A stretch of 64,000 nucleotides of DNA, taken from the NCBI GenBank assembly GCA_030596395.1, contig JAUVKF010000002.1:62001-126000 (forward strand), in the 5' to 3' direction. Below the pieces are notes generated by a model. It saw only the letters and a program-made list of their open reading frames with translations, was not told the DNA's origin and ran no database searches. This DNA comes from Chlorobiota bacterium. Its GTDB lineage: Bacteria; Bacteroidota; Bacteroidia; Bacteroidales; F082. Position 1 is the stretch's first letter, and the number at the start of each line of letters is the position of its first letter. The translations under genes and the position numbers were made by a program. Positions 46,093 to 56,141 of the stretch are shown here, in pieces.

Positions 46093-46131
46093 ATAGAAAT
46101 TATCATTAAACAGAATGACTAAACTAAAAAC

Positions 46132-47445
46132 ATGAAACAACGATCTTTAAAAAAATTTAATAACAAGGAAACAACAATTGGAATAATAGGATTAGGTTAT
46201 GTAGGATTACCTCTTGCTGTGGAATTTGCAAAAAAATACCCAACTGTTGGTTTTGATATCAACCAGTTCCGGGTTAATGAATTAAATGGCGGTTTTGATT
46301 CTACCCTAGAAATTGAAGACGAAAACCTTCAGTCTGTGTTAACTGCAGGGCAACCTGTTAATAAGGGATTGTTCCTAACAACTGATATAAATGATATTGC
46401 TGATTCGAATATTTATATCGTTACTGTACCTACGCCGATTGATAAATTTAAACGTCCTGACCTTACACCGCTCATTAAGGCCAGTGAAACAATTGGTAAA
46501 GTTATCGGCAAAGGAAACATCGTCATCTATGAATCAACTGTTTACCCGGGCGCAACAGAAGAAGATTGCATTCCTGTTATTGAAAATATAAGTGGCTTAA
46601 AATACAATGAAGATTTCTTTGCTGGTTACTCACCCGAAAGAATCAATCCCGGTGATAAGGTACACACAGTAACAAAAATATTAAAGGTAACATCAGGCAG
46701 TACACCTGAAATTGCTGAAAAGGTGGACCAGTTGTACAGCAGTATTATAACAGCAGGCACCTATAAGGCAGCTAACATCAGAGTTGCGGAGGCAGCAAAG
46801 GTCATTGAAAATTCACAGCGTGATATCAATATTGCTTTTGTGAATGAATTAAGTGTGATCTTTAAAAAAATGGGAATTGACACCATGGATGTACTGAAAG
46901 CAGCCGGAACAAAATGGAATTTTCTACCTTTTAGGCCAGGTTTGGTAGGAGGCCACTGTATTGGAATCGACCCATATTACCTCACACATAAAGCACAGGA
47001 AATTGGTTATAATCCTGAAATTATCCTAGCCGGGCGCCGACTCAACGACAGTATGGGTTATAGAGTTGCAGGTGAAGTGGTGAAACTGATGATCAAAAAG
47101 GGACACAAGATAGAAGCTTCCAACGTTCTTATTATGGGTATTACTTTTAAAGAAAACTGTCCTGATATTAGGAATTCAAGGGTTATTGATGTCATCGAAG
47201 AACTGCATTCATTTGGTTGTAATGTTGATGTGTTTGATCCCTGGGCTGATAAGAAAGAGGTATATGAAGAGTATGGCATTAACCTGAAATCCGAACTCGA
47301 CAAAAATGACTATGATGCCGTTGTTGTAGCTGTGGCGCATAATGAATTTAAAAAAATCGATATCAATAGTCTGCGCAATGGAAGCGGTGTATTGTACGAC
47401 ATCAAGGCTGTGGTAGACAAAGAACTTGTTGATGGACGTTTGTAA
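46132..47445 (+). CDS. UDP-N-acetyl-hexosamine (GlcNAc/GalNAc) 6-dehydrogenase (TviB/WbpO-like)
   Basis: 437 residues. The NAD motif is [31 protein letters not shown] and the catalytic Cys in [12 protein letters not shown] (Cys near residue 276) are conserved, as is [15 protein letters not shown]. The enzyme oxidises C6 of a UDP-HexNAc twice to give the uronic acid (UDP-GlcNAcA/GalNAcA). The 4-epimerase gene follows after 23 bp, the same pair as tviB-tviC and wbpO-wbpP. The gene opens the small operon behind the second regulator-plus-hairpin. Confidence 0.9.
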   Translation: MKQRSLKKFNNKETTIGIIGLGYVGLPLAVEFAKKYPTVGFDINQFRVNELNGGFDSTLEIEDENLQSVLTAGQPVNKGLFLTTDINDIADSNIYIVTVPTPIDKFKRPDLTPLIKASETIGKVIGKGNIVIYESTVYPGATEEDCIPVIENISGLKYNEDFFAGYSPERINPGDKVHTVTKILKVTSGSTPEIAEKVDQLYSSIITAGTYKAANIRVAEAAKVIENSQRDINIAFVNELSVIFKKMGIDTMDVLKAAGTKWNFLPFRPGLVGGHCIGIDPYYLTHKAQEIGYNPEIILAGRRLNDSMGYRVAGEVVKLMIKKGHKIEASNVLIMGITFKENCPDIRNSRVIDVIEELHSFGCNVDVFDPWADKKEVYEEYGINLKSELDKNDYDAVVVAVAHNEFKKIDINSLRNGSGVLYDIKAVVDKELVDGRL

Positions 47446-47468
47446 TTCAGTTAGGCCAATAAATAATT

Positions 47469-48470
47469 ATGGAAAATAAGAAACAGAAGGTTTTAATCAC
47501 AGGTGCTGCCGGTTTTATCGGCTCTAACCTTGTTGAACATTTCCTTAAAAAAGATTATGAAGTAGTAGGATTGGATAATTTTGCCACTGGTTTCAGACAC
47601 AACATTGAAGAGTTTAGATCAAATTCCAGGTTTACATTTATCGAAGGCGATATCCGTAAGCTTGATGATTGCAGAAAAGCTATTGAAGGAGTTGATTATG
47701 TCCTTCACCAGGCAGCATTGGGAAGTGTTCCCCGATCAATAAAAGACCCGTTGAATACTAATTCGGCAAATATTGATGGATTTTTGAATGTATTGGTTGC
47801 TGCACGTGATACTGGGGTAAAACGTTTTGTGTATGCAGCCAGCTCATCAACTTATGGCGATTCGGTGAAATTACCAAAAGTTGAGGATGAGATTGGGAAC
47901 CCGCTTTCTCCTTATGCTGTTACAAAGTATGTTAATGAACTTTATGCCGATGTTTTTGCCAGGACATATGGAATAGAATGTGTTGGGCTTAGGTATTTCA
48001 ATGTTTTTGGTAGAAATCAAACACCGGAAGGGGCTTATGCCGCAGTCATTCCTTTATGGGTAAAACAACTCATTGCATACAAATCTCCCATAATAAATGG
48101 CGATGAAAATTATAGCCGCGATTTTACGTATGTAGATAATGTATCGCAAGCCAATGAGCGAGCCATGCTTACTCCTGCCAAACAACTATTAACTCCTGAA
48201 AAACAATATGTTCATCAGGTGTTTAATGTTGCTTATGGTGGAAATATTAAATTAATTGAACTGTTCAAAGCATTGCGTGATAACCTTGCATTACTGGATC
48301 CGGAAATTAACAAAATAGAACCATATATTGGTCCATACCGGGCGGGGGATATTCCACATTCGCAAGCCAGTATCGAAAAAGCCAGGACAATGCTTGGTTA
48401 TGATCCAAAATTTGATGCCAGGCAGGGTTTTGAAAGAGTATGCAAATGGTATTACGAAAACCTGACATAG
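47469..48470 (+). CDS. UDP-N-acetylglucosamine 4-epimerase (TviC/WbpP-like)
   Basis: 333 residues. [68 protein letters not shown] and [20 protein letters not shown] are the signature blocks of the WbpP/TviC branch of GalE-like SDRs. It interconverts UDP-GlcNAc/GalNAc or the corresponding uronic acids. With the preceding dehydrogenase it yields UDP-GalNAcA. A gap of 113 bp then separates it from the SLC13 transporter gene. Confidence 0.9.
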   Translation: MENKKQKVLITGAAGFIGSNLVEHFLKKDYEVVGLDNFATGFRHNIEEFRSNSRFTFIEGDIRKLDDCRKAIEGVDYVLHQAALGSVPRSIKDPLNTNSANIDGFLNVLVAARDTGVKRFVYAASSSTYGDSVKLPKVEDEIGNPLSPYAVTKYVNELYADVFARTYGIECVGLRYFNVFGRNQTPEGAYAAVIPLWVKQLIAYKSPIINGDENYSRDFTYVDNVSQANERAMLTPAKQLLTPEKQYVHQVFNVAYGGNIKLIELFKALRDNLALLDPEINKIEPYIGPYRAGDIPHSQASIEKARTMLGYDPKFDARQGFERVCKWYYENLT

Positions 48471-48583
48471 GGAACTATATTAATTATTGAAAAACAATTA
48501 AAACCACTACAAAGTCAAAGCGAATAATAAACCTGGTGATTTATGATTAATTACTGGGTTGACGTGTTAAATTGCACTAACTT

Positions 48584-50371
48584 ATGACAACAGACGGTAT
48601 CATTGTTATAATAGTTATTGCTTTTATTATCGGGTCCTTGTATTTTAATTACATAGGGCCCGGTTTGACTTTTATCATAGGTATAGTAACACTAGGTATT
48701 GCAAAGATTTTAACCCCAGGTGAGATACTGTCAGGATTTGCAAATGAGCAAATTGCAGTTATTGTTATGCTGCTGGTATTAGGAGATATCATAAAAAAAT
48801 CGGGCGTAATTGACGATATTTTCATAAAAACGTTTGAGCGCGCAAAAACCTACAAGCAGTTTATGGGTCGCATGACAGTTATGGTTGCTGTTTTCTCGGC
48901 TTTCCTGAATAATACACCACTTGTGGCTCTGATGATGCCATTTGTATCTGACTGGAGCAAGAAAAACAATATATCTGCATCAAAACTTCTAATTCCATTA
49001 TCTTATGCTGCAATAATTGGCGGATGCGCAACACTTATTGGCACTTCAACAAATTTAGTAGTAAATAGCCTTGTAGTCGATCAGCGAATTATACCAGGCC
49101 TTGAGCCTCTAAATATTTTCGATTTCTCCATTGTAGGTTTTCCAATGATTATAATTGGAATTAGTTACTTGATGTTTTTTGGATTCAGGCTATTACCCGA
49201 TTATAAAGATATAGTAGATACAGTTAGCGATAATACCCGCGAATATATTGCAGAAGTACGGGTCGCAAGGAAAGCATCTATAAAAGGAAAAACTATTGAA
49301 GATGCGGGATTACGAAACCTGAAAGGCTTGTTCCTGGTTGAGATTCTTCGAGACGAACAAGCAATTAAACCGGTAACACCACAAACCAGGATTTCTGCTA
49401 ATGATATTCTAATGTTTGCCGGAAATACAGCAACTATTTCTGATTTCGTTACATCTAAACAGGGATTGCAACTTGCACAGGTTGGAATGTTTTCAAAAAA
49501 ACCACGAACCGAACTGATAGAAGTTGTTGTTTCTCATAATTCCACATTGATATCAAAAACCGCAAAAACAAGCGGATTTAGAGGTAAATTTGATGCCGCT
49601 ATTATTGCCATACACCGGAATGGAGAACGTATATCAGGTAAAATTGGTGATGTGCGTTTTAGGGCTGGAGATGTCTTGCTTTTATTAGCAGGTGAGGATT
49701 TTCCGAAAAGCATTGCTGAGAGCAACGATATTTATTCAATAAGTAAAATTAAAGAATATAAAAAAGTACCATTGTACCAATCAATTGCATTAATCGGTGG
49801 AACTTTTGTTGCCATTATTATTGCGGCTTTTGGTATTACATCTTTGTTTGTATCGTTATTATCATTGATTATATTACTTATAATAATAGGTGTCGCATCA
49901 TCCAAAGATATTCCAAAAGGTATTGATTTTAACCTGGTTCTGGTGATCGCTTTATCACTTGCCCTTGGTACTGCTATGGTAAAAACAGGAGTAGCAGAAA
50001 CGGTTTCGCATTATACTTTTGAGCTTTTAACCCCTTTGGGGATAGTTGGCGTGATGGCCGGGATATTTATTTTAACGAATCTTTTAGGAGCCATTGTTAC
50101 TAACAAAGCAGCTGTGGCTTTAATTTTCCCCATTGCGCTCACTCTTGCCGTAAACCTTCATCTTAATCCGAAACCATTTATCCTCCTGGTTGCTTTTGCT
50201 GGTGCGGCAAGCTTTATCACACCCATTGGCTATCAGACAAATCTTATGGTTTATGGTCCGGGCAGGTATAAATTTTATGACTTTTTTAAAATTGGATTAC
50301 CACTAACAATTTTGTATTTGATAGCAACAGTTGGTGGATTGATTTGGCAGTTTGACCTAAGGTTGAATTAA
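48584..50371 (+). CDS. SLC13/DASS-family Na+/sulfate symporter with TrkA-C domains
   Basis: 595 residues. Two blocks of membrane segments flank a central soluble part with two TrkA-C (RCK-C) domains (about residues 210-390). Family motifs are FLNNTPLVALMMPFV, GGCATLIGTSTNLVVN and a C-terminal ITPIGYQTNLMVYGPG. Proteins of this layout import sulfate or related anions. The cysQ and cysC genes that follow strongly favour sulfate. It would feed PAPS synthesis for the sulfotransferases of this locus. Substrate is inferred from neighbours. Confidence 0.85.
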   Translation: MTTDGIIVIIVIAFIIGSLYFNYIGPGLTFIIGIVTLGIAKILTPGEILSGFANEQIAVIVMLLVLGDIIKKSGVIDDIFIKTFERAKTYKQFMGRMTVMVAVFSAFLNNTPLVALMMPFVSDWSKKNNISASKLLIPLSYAAIIGGCATLIGTSTNLVVNSLVVDQRIIPGLEPLNIFDFSIVGFPMIIIGISYLMFFGFRLLPDYKDIVDTVSDNTREYIAEVRVARKASIKGKTIEDAGLRNLKGLFLVEILRDEQAIKPVTPQTRISANDILMFAGNTATISDFVTSKQGLQLAQVGMFSKKPRTELIEVVVSHNSTLISKTAKTSGFRGKFDAAIIAIHRNGERISGKIGDVRFRAGDVLLLLAGEDFPKSIAESNDIYSISKIKEYKKVPLYQSIALIGGTFVAIIIAAFGITSLFVSLLSLIILLIIIGVASSKDIPKGIDFNLVLVIALSLALGTAMVKTGVAETVSHYTFELLTPLGIVGVMAGIFILTNLLGAIVTNKAAVALIFPIALTLAVNLHLNPKPFILLVAFAGAASFITPIGYQTNLMVYGPGRYKFYDFFKIGLPLTILYLIATVGGLIWQFDLRLN

Positions 50372-50638
50372 TTTGGTGCAGTTGATGCAATAGGTGCATG
50401 GTACTGAAGACAATAATTTGCTTAGATTTTTTATGAGTAATTCTGGTAAAACTGGGTATGAAGATTTGGAAATTTATCGACTGGCATTTAATTATGTAAT
50501 TACAATTCACCATGCTTCTTTAAAATTACTAAAATCAACAATTATATTCAATACGTAGAAAAACACTGGCGAACATAATGGTATTGTAAACCACTGTCTT
50601 AATTTTACCCATTGCACCTTCTGCAACGTACACCAATT
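50370..50638. repeat. Relic element bounded by inverted arrays of ~9-bp repeats
   Basis: The left end (50370-50403) is a degenerate tandem array with TTGGTGCAG, TTGATGCAA, TAGGTGCAT steps; the right end (50606-50638) is its approximate reverse complement (ATTGCACCT, TCTGCAACG, TACACCAAT). Between them lies a broken four-helix-bundle gene. The left arm begins within the stop codon of the transporter gene. It resembles a small mobile or repeat-associated unit rather than a terminator. Confidence 0.5.
50433..50578 (+). pseudogene. Four-helix-bundle (S23-like) protein gene, internally deleted
   Basis: From ATG 50433 the frame gives TGYEDLEIYRLAFNYVITIH, the typical start of S23/four-helix-bundle proteins (~120 residues), but it stops after 41 residues. 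A C-terminus-like segment (NNYIQYVEKHWRT, 50537-50578) continues in another frame to a TAA. The middle ~70-75 residues are missing, so the gene is a deletion relic. These proteins have no settled cellular role; they are related to rRNA intervening-sequence proteins and to Avd. Confidence 0.6.
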
Positions 50639-50658
50639 GAAATCATAAACAACATAAA

Positions 50659-51447
50659 ATGAAAGATTTAATAAAAACAGCAATACAAGCTTCAATTGAA
50701 GCAGGAAAAAAAATCCTGGAAGTATATAACTCGAGTGATTTTGAAGTTCAGATAAAATCCGATCAATCACCACTTACCCTTGCAGATCGTGAAGCCCATA
50801 ATAATATTATGGAACTATTGACCAAAACTGGTATTCCTGTTCTCAGCGAAGAAGGAAAAAACATTCCGTACAATGAACGTAAAAAATGGCAACGTTTCTG
50901 GCTGGTCGACCCTCTTGACGGGACTAAAGAATTTATTAAGCGAAATGGTGAATTCACAGTCAATATAGCTCTCATCGAAAATGGTAAACCCATTATGGGA
51001 GTCATTTATGTTCCTGTAACTGATGTGTTATATTTTGGTTCTGCGCATCAAGGGTCATTCAGGCTAAATAAAGCAAAACAAAAAGCTGATTGGTTTGATG
51101 AAGCTGAAAAACTACCTGGTTCAAAAAATGATCAGACATATCGTGTTGTTGCCAGTCGCTCACACATGAGTCCTGAAACAGAGGATTTTATTCAGAATTT
51201 AAATGCAGATCACCCAAAAGTGGAGATCGTATCAAAAGGTAGTTCGTTAAAACTTTGTCTGATTGCCGAAGGAAAAGCGGATATATATCCCCGTTTTGGA
51301 CCAACCAGTGAATGGGACACGGCTGCCGGGCACGCAATCATCACCGCTTCGGGAGGTAAAGTCGTACTTGCTGATAACCCTGAACTTGATTTAAAGTATA
51401 ACAAAGAGAATATTCTTAATCCATATTTTATTGCTAAACTTCAATAA
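50659..51447 (+). CDS. cysQ: 3'(2'),5'-bisphosphate nucleotidase
   Basis: 262 residues, the usual CysQ length. The inositol-monophosphatase-fold metal motifs are present: PVLSEEGKNIP (Glu-Glu), WLVDPLDGTKEFIKRNGEF and EWDTAAGHAIITASGG. The enzyme hydrolyses 3'-phosphoadenosine 5'-phosphate (PAP), the by-product of PAPS-dependent sulfotransferases, to AMP, and may also limit PAPS. Placement between a sulfate-type transporter and cysC, with several sulfotransferase genes nearby, fits PAP recycling during polysaccharide sulfation. Confidence 0.9.
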   Translation: MKDLIKTAIQASIEAGKKILEVYNSSDFEVQIKSDQSPLTLADREAHNNIMELLTKTGIPVLSEEGKNIPYNERKKWQRFWLVDPLDGTKEFIKRNGEFTVNIALIENGKPIMGVIYVPVTDVLYFGSAHQGSFRLNKAKQKADWFDEAEKLPGSKNDQTYRVVASRSHMSPETEDFIQNLNADHPKVEIVSKGSSLKLCLIAEGKADIYPRFGPTSEWDTAAGHAIITASGGKVVLADNPELDLKYNKENILNPYFIAKLQ

Positions 51448-51510
51448 GTATTCACATTATTGTGAGGACCCCCGAAGGGAATAGGAGAGTAAAATAATTA
51501 AACAATAAAA

Positions 51511-51518
51511 TAAATTTG
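51511..51518 (+). promoter_or_regulatory. Candidate Bacteroidota -7 element before cysC
   Basis: TAAATTTG matches TAnnTTTG and lies 27 bp before the cysC ATG, within a 98-bp gap. A GC-rich CCCCCGAAGGG mini-hairpin lies upstream (about 51470-51480). No convincing -33 element is seen. Confidence 0.35.
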
Positions 51519-51545
51519 CAAATAATTGATAACTGAATAACATCA

Positions 51546-52157
51546 ATGAAAAACCAAAATAACCTTCACCCGGTTTTTGACAAGATTTTAAACCGACCGG
51601 ATAAAGAAAAACTTTTAAAACAACATTCACGTGTAATCTGGCTTACCGGTTTATCAGGTTCCGGTAAAACAACCGTTGGACGCCAGGTGGAAATGGAGCT
51701 CAATAAACGCGGATACCTTACACAGGTACTGGACGGTGATAACATCAGAACAGGTATCAACAACAACCTGGGTTTTACTGAGGCTGACCGCTATGAAAAT
51801 ATCCGGCGTATTGCTGAAGTTTCTAAATTGTTTATGAATTGCGGCATTATATGCATCAATAGTTTTATCAGTCCTACCCGTAGGATCAGGCATATGGCAA
51901 TGGGTGTTATTGGTAAAGAAAATTTTATTGAGGTCTACATCAATGCTCCTCTCGAGGTTTGTGAAAGCCGTGACGTGAAAGGACTTTATCAGAAAGCCCG
52001 TGAAGGGAAGATTAAAAATTTCACTGGCATTGATGCCCCTTTTGAAGCCCCGTTGAATCCTGATATTGAATTGAAAACTGCAGAACTTACTGTTGAAGAA
52101 TCGGCAAAAAAAGCACTGAAGTTTATTTTGCCGATTATTGAGTACAATAGTAAATAA
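51546..52157 (+). CDS. cysC: Adenylyl-sulfate kinase
   Basis: 203 residues, full-length. All APS-kinase motifs are intact: GLSGSGKTTVGRQ (P-loop, near residue 36), LDGDNIRTGINNNLGFTEAD, YENIRRIAEVSKLF and INSFISPTRRIR, then KGLYQKAREG. It phosphorylates APS to PAPS. Because the kinase domain fused to CysN at the window start has lost key residues, this is probably the working APS kinase of the locus. A methyltransferase gene and the second Wzx/Wzy cluster follow. Confidence 0.95.
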   Translation: MKNQNNLHPVFDKILNRPDKEKLLKQHSRVIWLTGLSGSGKTTVGRQVEMELNKRGYLTQVLDGDNIRTGINNNLGFTEADRYENIRRIAEVSKLFMNCGIICINSFISPTRRIRHMAMGVIGKENFIEVYINAPLEVCESRDVKGLYQKAREGKIKNFTGIDAPFEAPLNPDIELKTAELTVEESAKKALKFILPIIEYNSK

Positions 52158-52224
52158 GCATAATTATTTAAAAATAAGGATTAAATATTTATAACAGATA
52201 TTAATTAGGTTAATCAAGTAAATT

Positions 52225-53085
52225 ATGAAATTCATAAAAAAACTACACAATTTTCTTTTTCAGTTCTTTGATAGATTCTACATTAATATTGATCGTTCTC
52301 ATGTACGAAGAACAAAAAACATTAAGTATATTCCAGGTTTTAGAAAAAGAAGAGGTGGTAAACAGTCTTATGCAGAATGGGCTCATGTAATAGGGATTTT
52401 CCAGACACTAATTTATCAAACTATATCAAAAAAAACAGGAAATTATATTTTAGATATTGGTTGCGGAACAGGATTACTGGGAATTTCTTCTGATCCTTTC
52501 ATTTCTGAAAATGGAAAATATACAGGAATAGATGTCATTAAAAAGGATATAAATTATTGTAAAAACCATTTTAACACTGGAAATATCCATGAATTTATTC
52601 ATTTTGATGTTCATAATGAAACATATGCAAAAACACAATCAAAAGATAAAAAGGAATGGCCTATTGAGAATGAATTATATGATTTAGTAACCGCCCTATC
52701 AGTTTGGACTCATTTAAATCAAGATGATGCATTATTTTATCTTAAAGAAATATCCAGAGTCCTTAAAAAAAACGGAAAGGCAATCATAACATTTTTTTAT
52801 TTAGATGATTTATATAAAAAGTCGATTGAGCAACGCGATAATAAAATTGGAAGGTACCATTCAACCTCTCAACAAAAATGGATTTTTGATAATAATGCAT
52901 ATAATTCGAAAAATTGGTTTTATCCAAAGTGGGTAAAAAATCCCGAAGATGCTATTGGTATTAATAAAACCGGTTTAGATATTCTTTTAAAAGAATCGGG
53001 ATTAAAATTGATAAAGTATTATCCCGGAAATTGGAAAGAACAACCAGGTGTTTATTTTCAAGACATTCTAGTTTTCCAAAAATAA
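52225..53085 (+). CDS. SAM-dependent methyltransferase (class I)
   Basis: 286 residues. YILDIGCGTGLLGISSDPF (motif I, near residue 73), GKYTGIDVIKKDINYC (motif II) and LYDLVTALSVWTHLNQDDALFYL (post-motif region) define a class I methyltransferase. The C-terminal KYYPGNWKEQPGVYFQD matches small-molecule or sugar methyltransferases in EPS loci. It may add an O-methyl cap or side group to the polysaccharide. It sits between cysC and the second flippase gene. Confidence 0.75.
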   Translation: MKFIKKLHNFLFQFFDRFYINIDRSHVRRTKNIKYIPGFRKRRGGKQSYAEWAHVIGIFQTLIYQTISKKTGNYILDIGCGTGLLGISSDPFISENGKYTGIDVIKKDINYCKNHFNTGNIHEFIHFDVHNETYAKTQSKDKKEWPIENELYDLVTALSVWTHLNQDDALFYLKEISRVLKKNGKAIITFFYLDDLYKKSIEQRDNKIGRYHSTSQQKWIFDNNAYNSKNWFYPKWVKNPEDAIGINKTGLDILLKESGLKLIKYYPGNWKEQPGVYFQDILVFQK

Positions 53086-53142
53086 TTACATCACCTTTTT
53101 TATCGAATCATTATTAATCGGTTGATTTGATTGCATCAATTA

Positions 53143-53277
53143 ATGAAAAATATTACAAGTCCTTTAGATGTCTCTCAACAGATTTTCACAAACTGGCAAA
53201 AAGAAACCATTGTAACATTTTGCTTCAAAGTTCTAGGCATATTGCAAATCACTAAAGAAAGAATATTCTCCGAATAA
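53143..53277 (+). CDS. Small ORF in the 290-bp gap before wzx 2 (doubtful)
   Basis: 44 codons from ATG, encoding KNITSPLDVSQQIFTNWQ and more, ending IFSE. No family is recognised and codon use gives no firm support. The surrounding gap (53086-53375) is AT-rich and holds nothing else I can support. It may be a chance ORF or another relic. Confidence 0.15.
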   Translation: MKNITSPLDVSQQIFTNWQKETIVTFCFKVLGILQITKERIFSE

Positions 53278-53375
53278 CACACAACTTCTTTAAACTTTTC
53301 ATGATCTGAAGTGCACATTGAAGTATTAAAATGCAAAAGACCAGTTAATTTAATTAATACTAATGTAATTTACTA

Positions 53376-54701
53376 TTGATAACCAAACTTAAATTTTTTT
53401 ATTCCAACCTTGATGCCCATACCGCCGAGGTAGTTAAGAAATCGGCGACATCCACTATTGTAAAGGTTGTAGGGATGTTAATAGGTTTGGGCGTTAGTAT
53501 ATTTCTTGGCAGATCACTGGGAGTTGATGGCTTGGGGATAATAAATCTTGCAAATCGTATAGTGCAGCTTCTTTTAATTGTTGGGTTATTAGGGATGCGC
53601 CAGGTAATTGTTAAAGAGGTGGCTATTGCACGCAACAATAACGACTTGCAACACATTGGTAATGTGATGCATACTGCATACTTGCTTAATGGAGCAATTT
53701 CCCTGTCAATTACCATTTTAATGATATTAATGGTACCATGGCTTTCTGAAAATGTATTTCATGACACAAGGTTAACTTGGCCACTTATTATTGTCATAAT
53801 GGTTATGACGCCACAGGTGTTTTCTAGAGTATTTTCTTCCGGTTTAATAGGGTATAGGAAAATATGGCAGAGCAATCTGGTTGATCAAACACTGAGCATT
53901 GCTGTAACTGGATTGATATTACTTGGAATCTGGCTATCAAACCTACTTCTAACGATAAATAGTGTCGCCATTGCTTATGGTATAGGGCGTTTAGTAGTTA
54001 CTATCAGCATCAGCATTTATTGGAAATCATTATATAAATTTAAGGGTAAAAAGGTATTTATTGGAAAAGAATTGTTAATAACGGCTTTACCATTATTGAT
54101 TGTTTCTTCCACATCAATTATTGCTGCGAATGCTGCTATAATTATGCTAGGCTGGCTTAGTGATTCGACAAACGTAGGGCTTTATTCTGTAGCAGCTCGC
54201 ATTGCATTATTGTCAGGATTTCTACTACAGGTTACCAATTCCGCATTATCACCAAAAATTGCTTCTTTATTTCATTCCGGGAATATTGGGGAGATGGAAA
54301 AATTAATACAACTGGTTACAAGAGGTTTAGGCTTAATTGCATTGACAATGTTTTTTGTGTTTACTTTTTTTGGGAATAGTATTTTACAACTGTGGGGGAA
54401 AGAATTTACTCAAGCCTATCTTTTACTAATTATATTAAGTTTTGGACAATTCTTCAATATTGCAACCGGTGCAAGCGGTTTAACATTAATAATGTGTGGG
54501 TTTGAACGAATTCATCGAAATATTTCAGTTTTATTTGTGTTCTTAAATGTTTTATTGAATCTAATATTAATATTTAAATTTGGAGCAATGGGAGCAGCAA
54601 TTGCTACGGCAGTAACTGTAACAGGTGAAAATATTACTAAAGTAGTTTTTGCGAAAAAAAAAGTTGGAGTATTAACAATACCATTTAAAATTAAATTATG
54701 A
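53376..54701 (+). CDS. wzx: Polysaccharide flippase 2 (Wzx, MOP superfamily)
   Basis: 441 residues from a TTG start, with about 12 hydrophobic segments. SATSTIVKVVGMLIGLGVSI, FLGRSLGVDGLGIINLANRI and GMRQVIVKEVAIARN at the N-terminus are typical of the MOP flippases. It is unlike the flippase at 21880, so it probably serves a second repeat unit, together with the Wzy encoded at 57099. Its stop overlaps the next sulfotransferase start (ATGA). It marks the beginning of the second assembly set. Confidence 0.85.
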   Translation: MITKLKFFYSNLDAHTAEVVKKSATSTIVKVVGMLIGLGVSIFLGRSLGVDGLGIINLANRIVQLLLIVGLLGMRQVIVKEVAIARNNNDLQHIGNVMHTAYLLNGAISLSITILMILMVPWLSENVFHDTRLTWPLIIVIMVMTPQVFSRVFSSGLIGYRKIWQSNLVDQTLSIAVTGLILLGIWLSNLLLTINSVAIAYGIGRLVVTISISIYWKSLYKFKGKKVFIGKELLITALPLLIVSSTSIIAANAAIIMLGWLSDSTNVGLYSVAARIALLSGFLLQVTNSALSPKIASLFHSGNIGEMEKLIQLVTRGLGLIALTMFFVFTFFGNSILQLWGKEFTQAYLLLIILSFGQFFNIATGASGLTLIMCGFERIHRNISVLFVFLNVLLNLILIFKFGAMGAAIATAVTVTGENITKVVFAKKKVGVLTIPFKIKL

Positions 54702-55525
54702 TCAATGTAAAAAGTGATCCGATTATTATTGTTGGTATGCATCGATCTGGCACTTCATTGTTATCTAGAGTACTTGAAAATAATGGCGTATTTATGGGAA
54801 TAGATAAAGAAAACAACAATGAAAATTTGTTTTTTTTAAACATGAACATATTTCTACTTCATAAACATAAATCTGAATGGAACCATCCCAATAAAATAAA
54901 GGTTGATAATAGAACTTATATAGAATTTAAAAAGTTATTACAATCCCGTAGAAATGCGTGGTATTTTGGAAGTAAAACAGATTTTTTCAATCCAACATTT
55001 AAGGAAGACGTTGCATCATATGGTTGGAAAGATCCAAGAAATTCAATTACAATACCTTACTGGAGAAAATTATTCCCCCGGGCAAAAATTGTTCATATAA
55101 TCAGAAACCCAATTGATGTTGCAAACAGTCTGAAGAAGAGGGAAGAAAAGTTTAAAACTTTCTCTAAGATTGCTTTGTATAAAAAATGGGGTATTAATTA
55201 TATTACTGGAAAACCTGTGATTTTCAACGATCCAAACTTATTAAGTATTGATAAGGGAATTGAATTGTGGAATAACTATTTAAGTGTTTTTTATAGTTAT
55301 AATCTTAAAGACTACATCGAGATTAAATACGAGGAGTTATTAGAAAATCCTGAAACAGTTTTGAAGCAGCTTTCTGATTATCTAGCCCTTATTGTTAAAG
55401 ACACAATAACGATTAAGAAAACAAGAAAACATGCTTTTCTAGAAGATGAAAATCTAGTAAAAAAATACTTGACTTTACAAAATGATCCACTAATTCAAAA
55501 AACAGGTTATGGTAATATTTTGTAA
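54698..55525 (+). CDS. Sulfotransferase family protein 2
   Basis: 275 residues, start in a 4-bp ATGA overlap with wzx. The PAPS loop is IIIVGMHRSGTSLLSRVLEN (near residue 9), and the 3'-phosphate motif is VHIIRNPIDVANSLKKREE (near residue 130); KDPRNSITIPYW is also typical. It belongs to the broad Sulfotransfer_1/3 group. Coupling to a flippase gene and closeness to cysC suggest action on the second polysaccharide. The acceptor is unknown. Confidence 0.8.
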   Translation: MINVKSDPIIIVGMHRSGTSLLSRVLENNGVFMGIDKENNNENLFFLNMNIFLLHKHKSEWNHPNKIKVDNRTYIEFKKLLQSRRNAWYFGSKTDFFNPTFKEDVASYGWKDPRNSITIPYWRKLFPRAKIVHIIRNPIDVANSLKKREEKFKTFSKIALYKKWGINYITGKPVIFNDPNLLSIDKGIELWNNYLSVFYSYNLKDYIEIKYEELLENPETVLKQLSDYLALIVKDTITIKKTRKHAFLEDENLVKKYLTLQNDPLIQKTGYGNIL

Positions 55526-55582
55526 AATTTGGTTTTAAAAAAACATAAGCAACTAAATAGCATTCAATACTAAATAACAGAT

Positions 55583-56131
55583 ATGACTTTCGTTAGAGGT
55601 ATAAAGAAATCATACAGAGGCTTAGCATTTGTAGTTTTAAAACTTATTTCCTATTTTCCTTCTCAAAATTTAAGAAAACAGTATTTAAGATTAATTGGAT
55701 GTAAAATAGGGAATAAAACGATAATTTATCATGGATTTGAGGTAAGGTCTGCTCAAAACATAAAAATTGGCAACAATTCTATCATTGGCTTCAATGCCTG
55801 TTTGGATGGTCGTCGAGGTATTAAAATTGGTAATAATGTAAATTTAAGTAGTGAGGTAATGATTTGGTCATTACAGCATGATTATAACTCTGATAGTTTT
55901 GGTTTGAGCGGAGGTCCAGTCATCATTGAAGATTATGTCTGGGTTTCTTGTCGTGCAATTATCCTGCCTGGTGTAAAAATTGGTAAAGGGGCGGTTATTG
56001 CCGCTGGTGCGGTGGTAACAAAAGATGTTCCTGAAAACGTTGTTGTTGGTGGAATTCCTGCTAAAATTATTGCTAACAGAATCAGTTCATTAAACTATAC
56101 TCTTGGCAGAGGTGGAATGTATTTAGTTTAA
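55583..56131 (+). CDS. Hexapeptide-repeat acyltransferase (WcaF/Maa-like)
   Basis: 182 residues. Left-handed beta-helix repeats run from about residue 50 ([51 protein letters not shown] with the likely catalytic His) and end with [20 protein letters not shown]. It transfers an acetyl group, probably to a sugar hydroxyl. It sits between two sulfotransferase genes in the second cluster, so acetylation and sulfation may compete or combine on the same repeat unit. Confidence 0.8.
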   Translation: MTFVRGIKKSYRGLAFVVLKLISYFPSQNLRKQYLRLIGCKIGNKTIIYHGFEVRSAQNIKIGNNSIIGFNACLDGRRGIKIGNNVNLSSEVMIWSLQHDYNSDSFGLSGGPVIIEDYVWVSCRAIILPGVKIGKGAVIAAGAVVTKDVPENVVVGGIPAKIIANRISSLNYTLGRGGMYLV

Positions 56132-56141
56132 AGCAAAATTA

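Noticed and set aside
51465-51485. CCCCCGAAGGG mini-hairpin before cysC as terminator or riboswitch
   Set aside because: The stem is only three pairs and has no T tract or conserved architecture.
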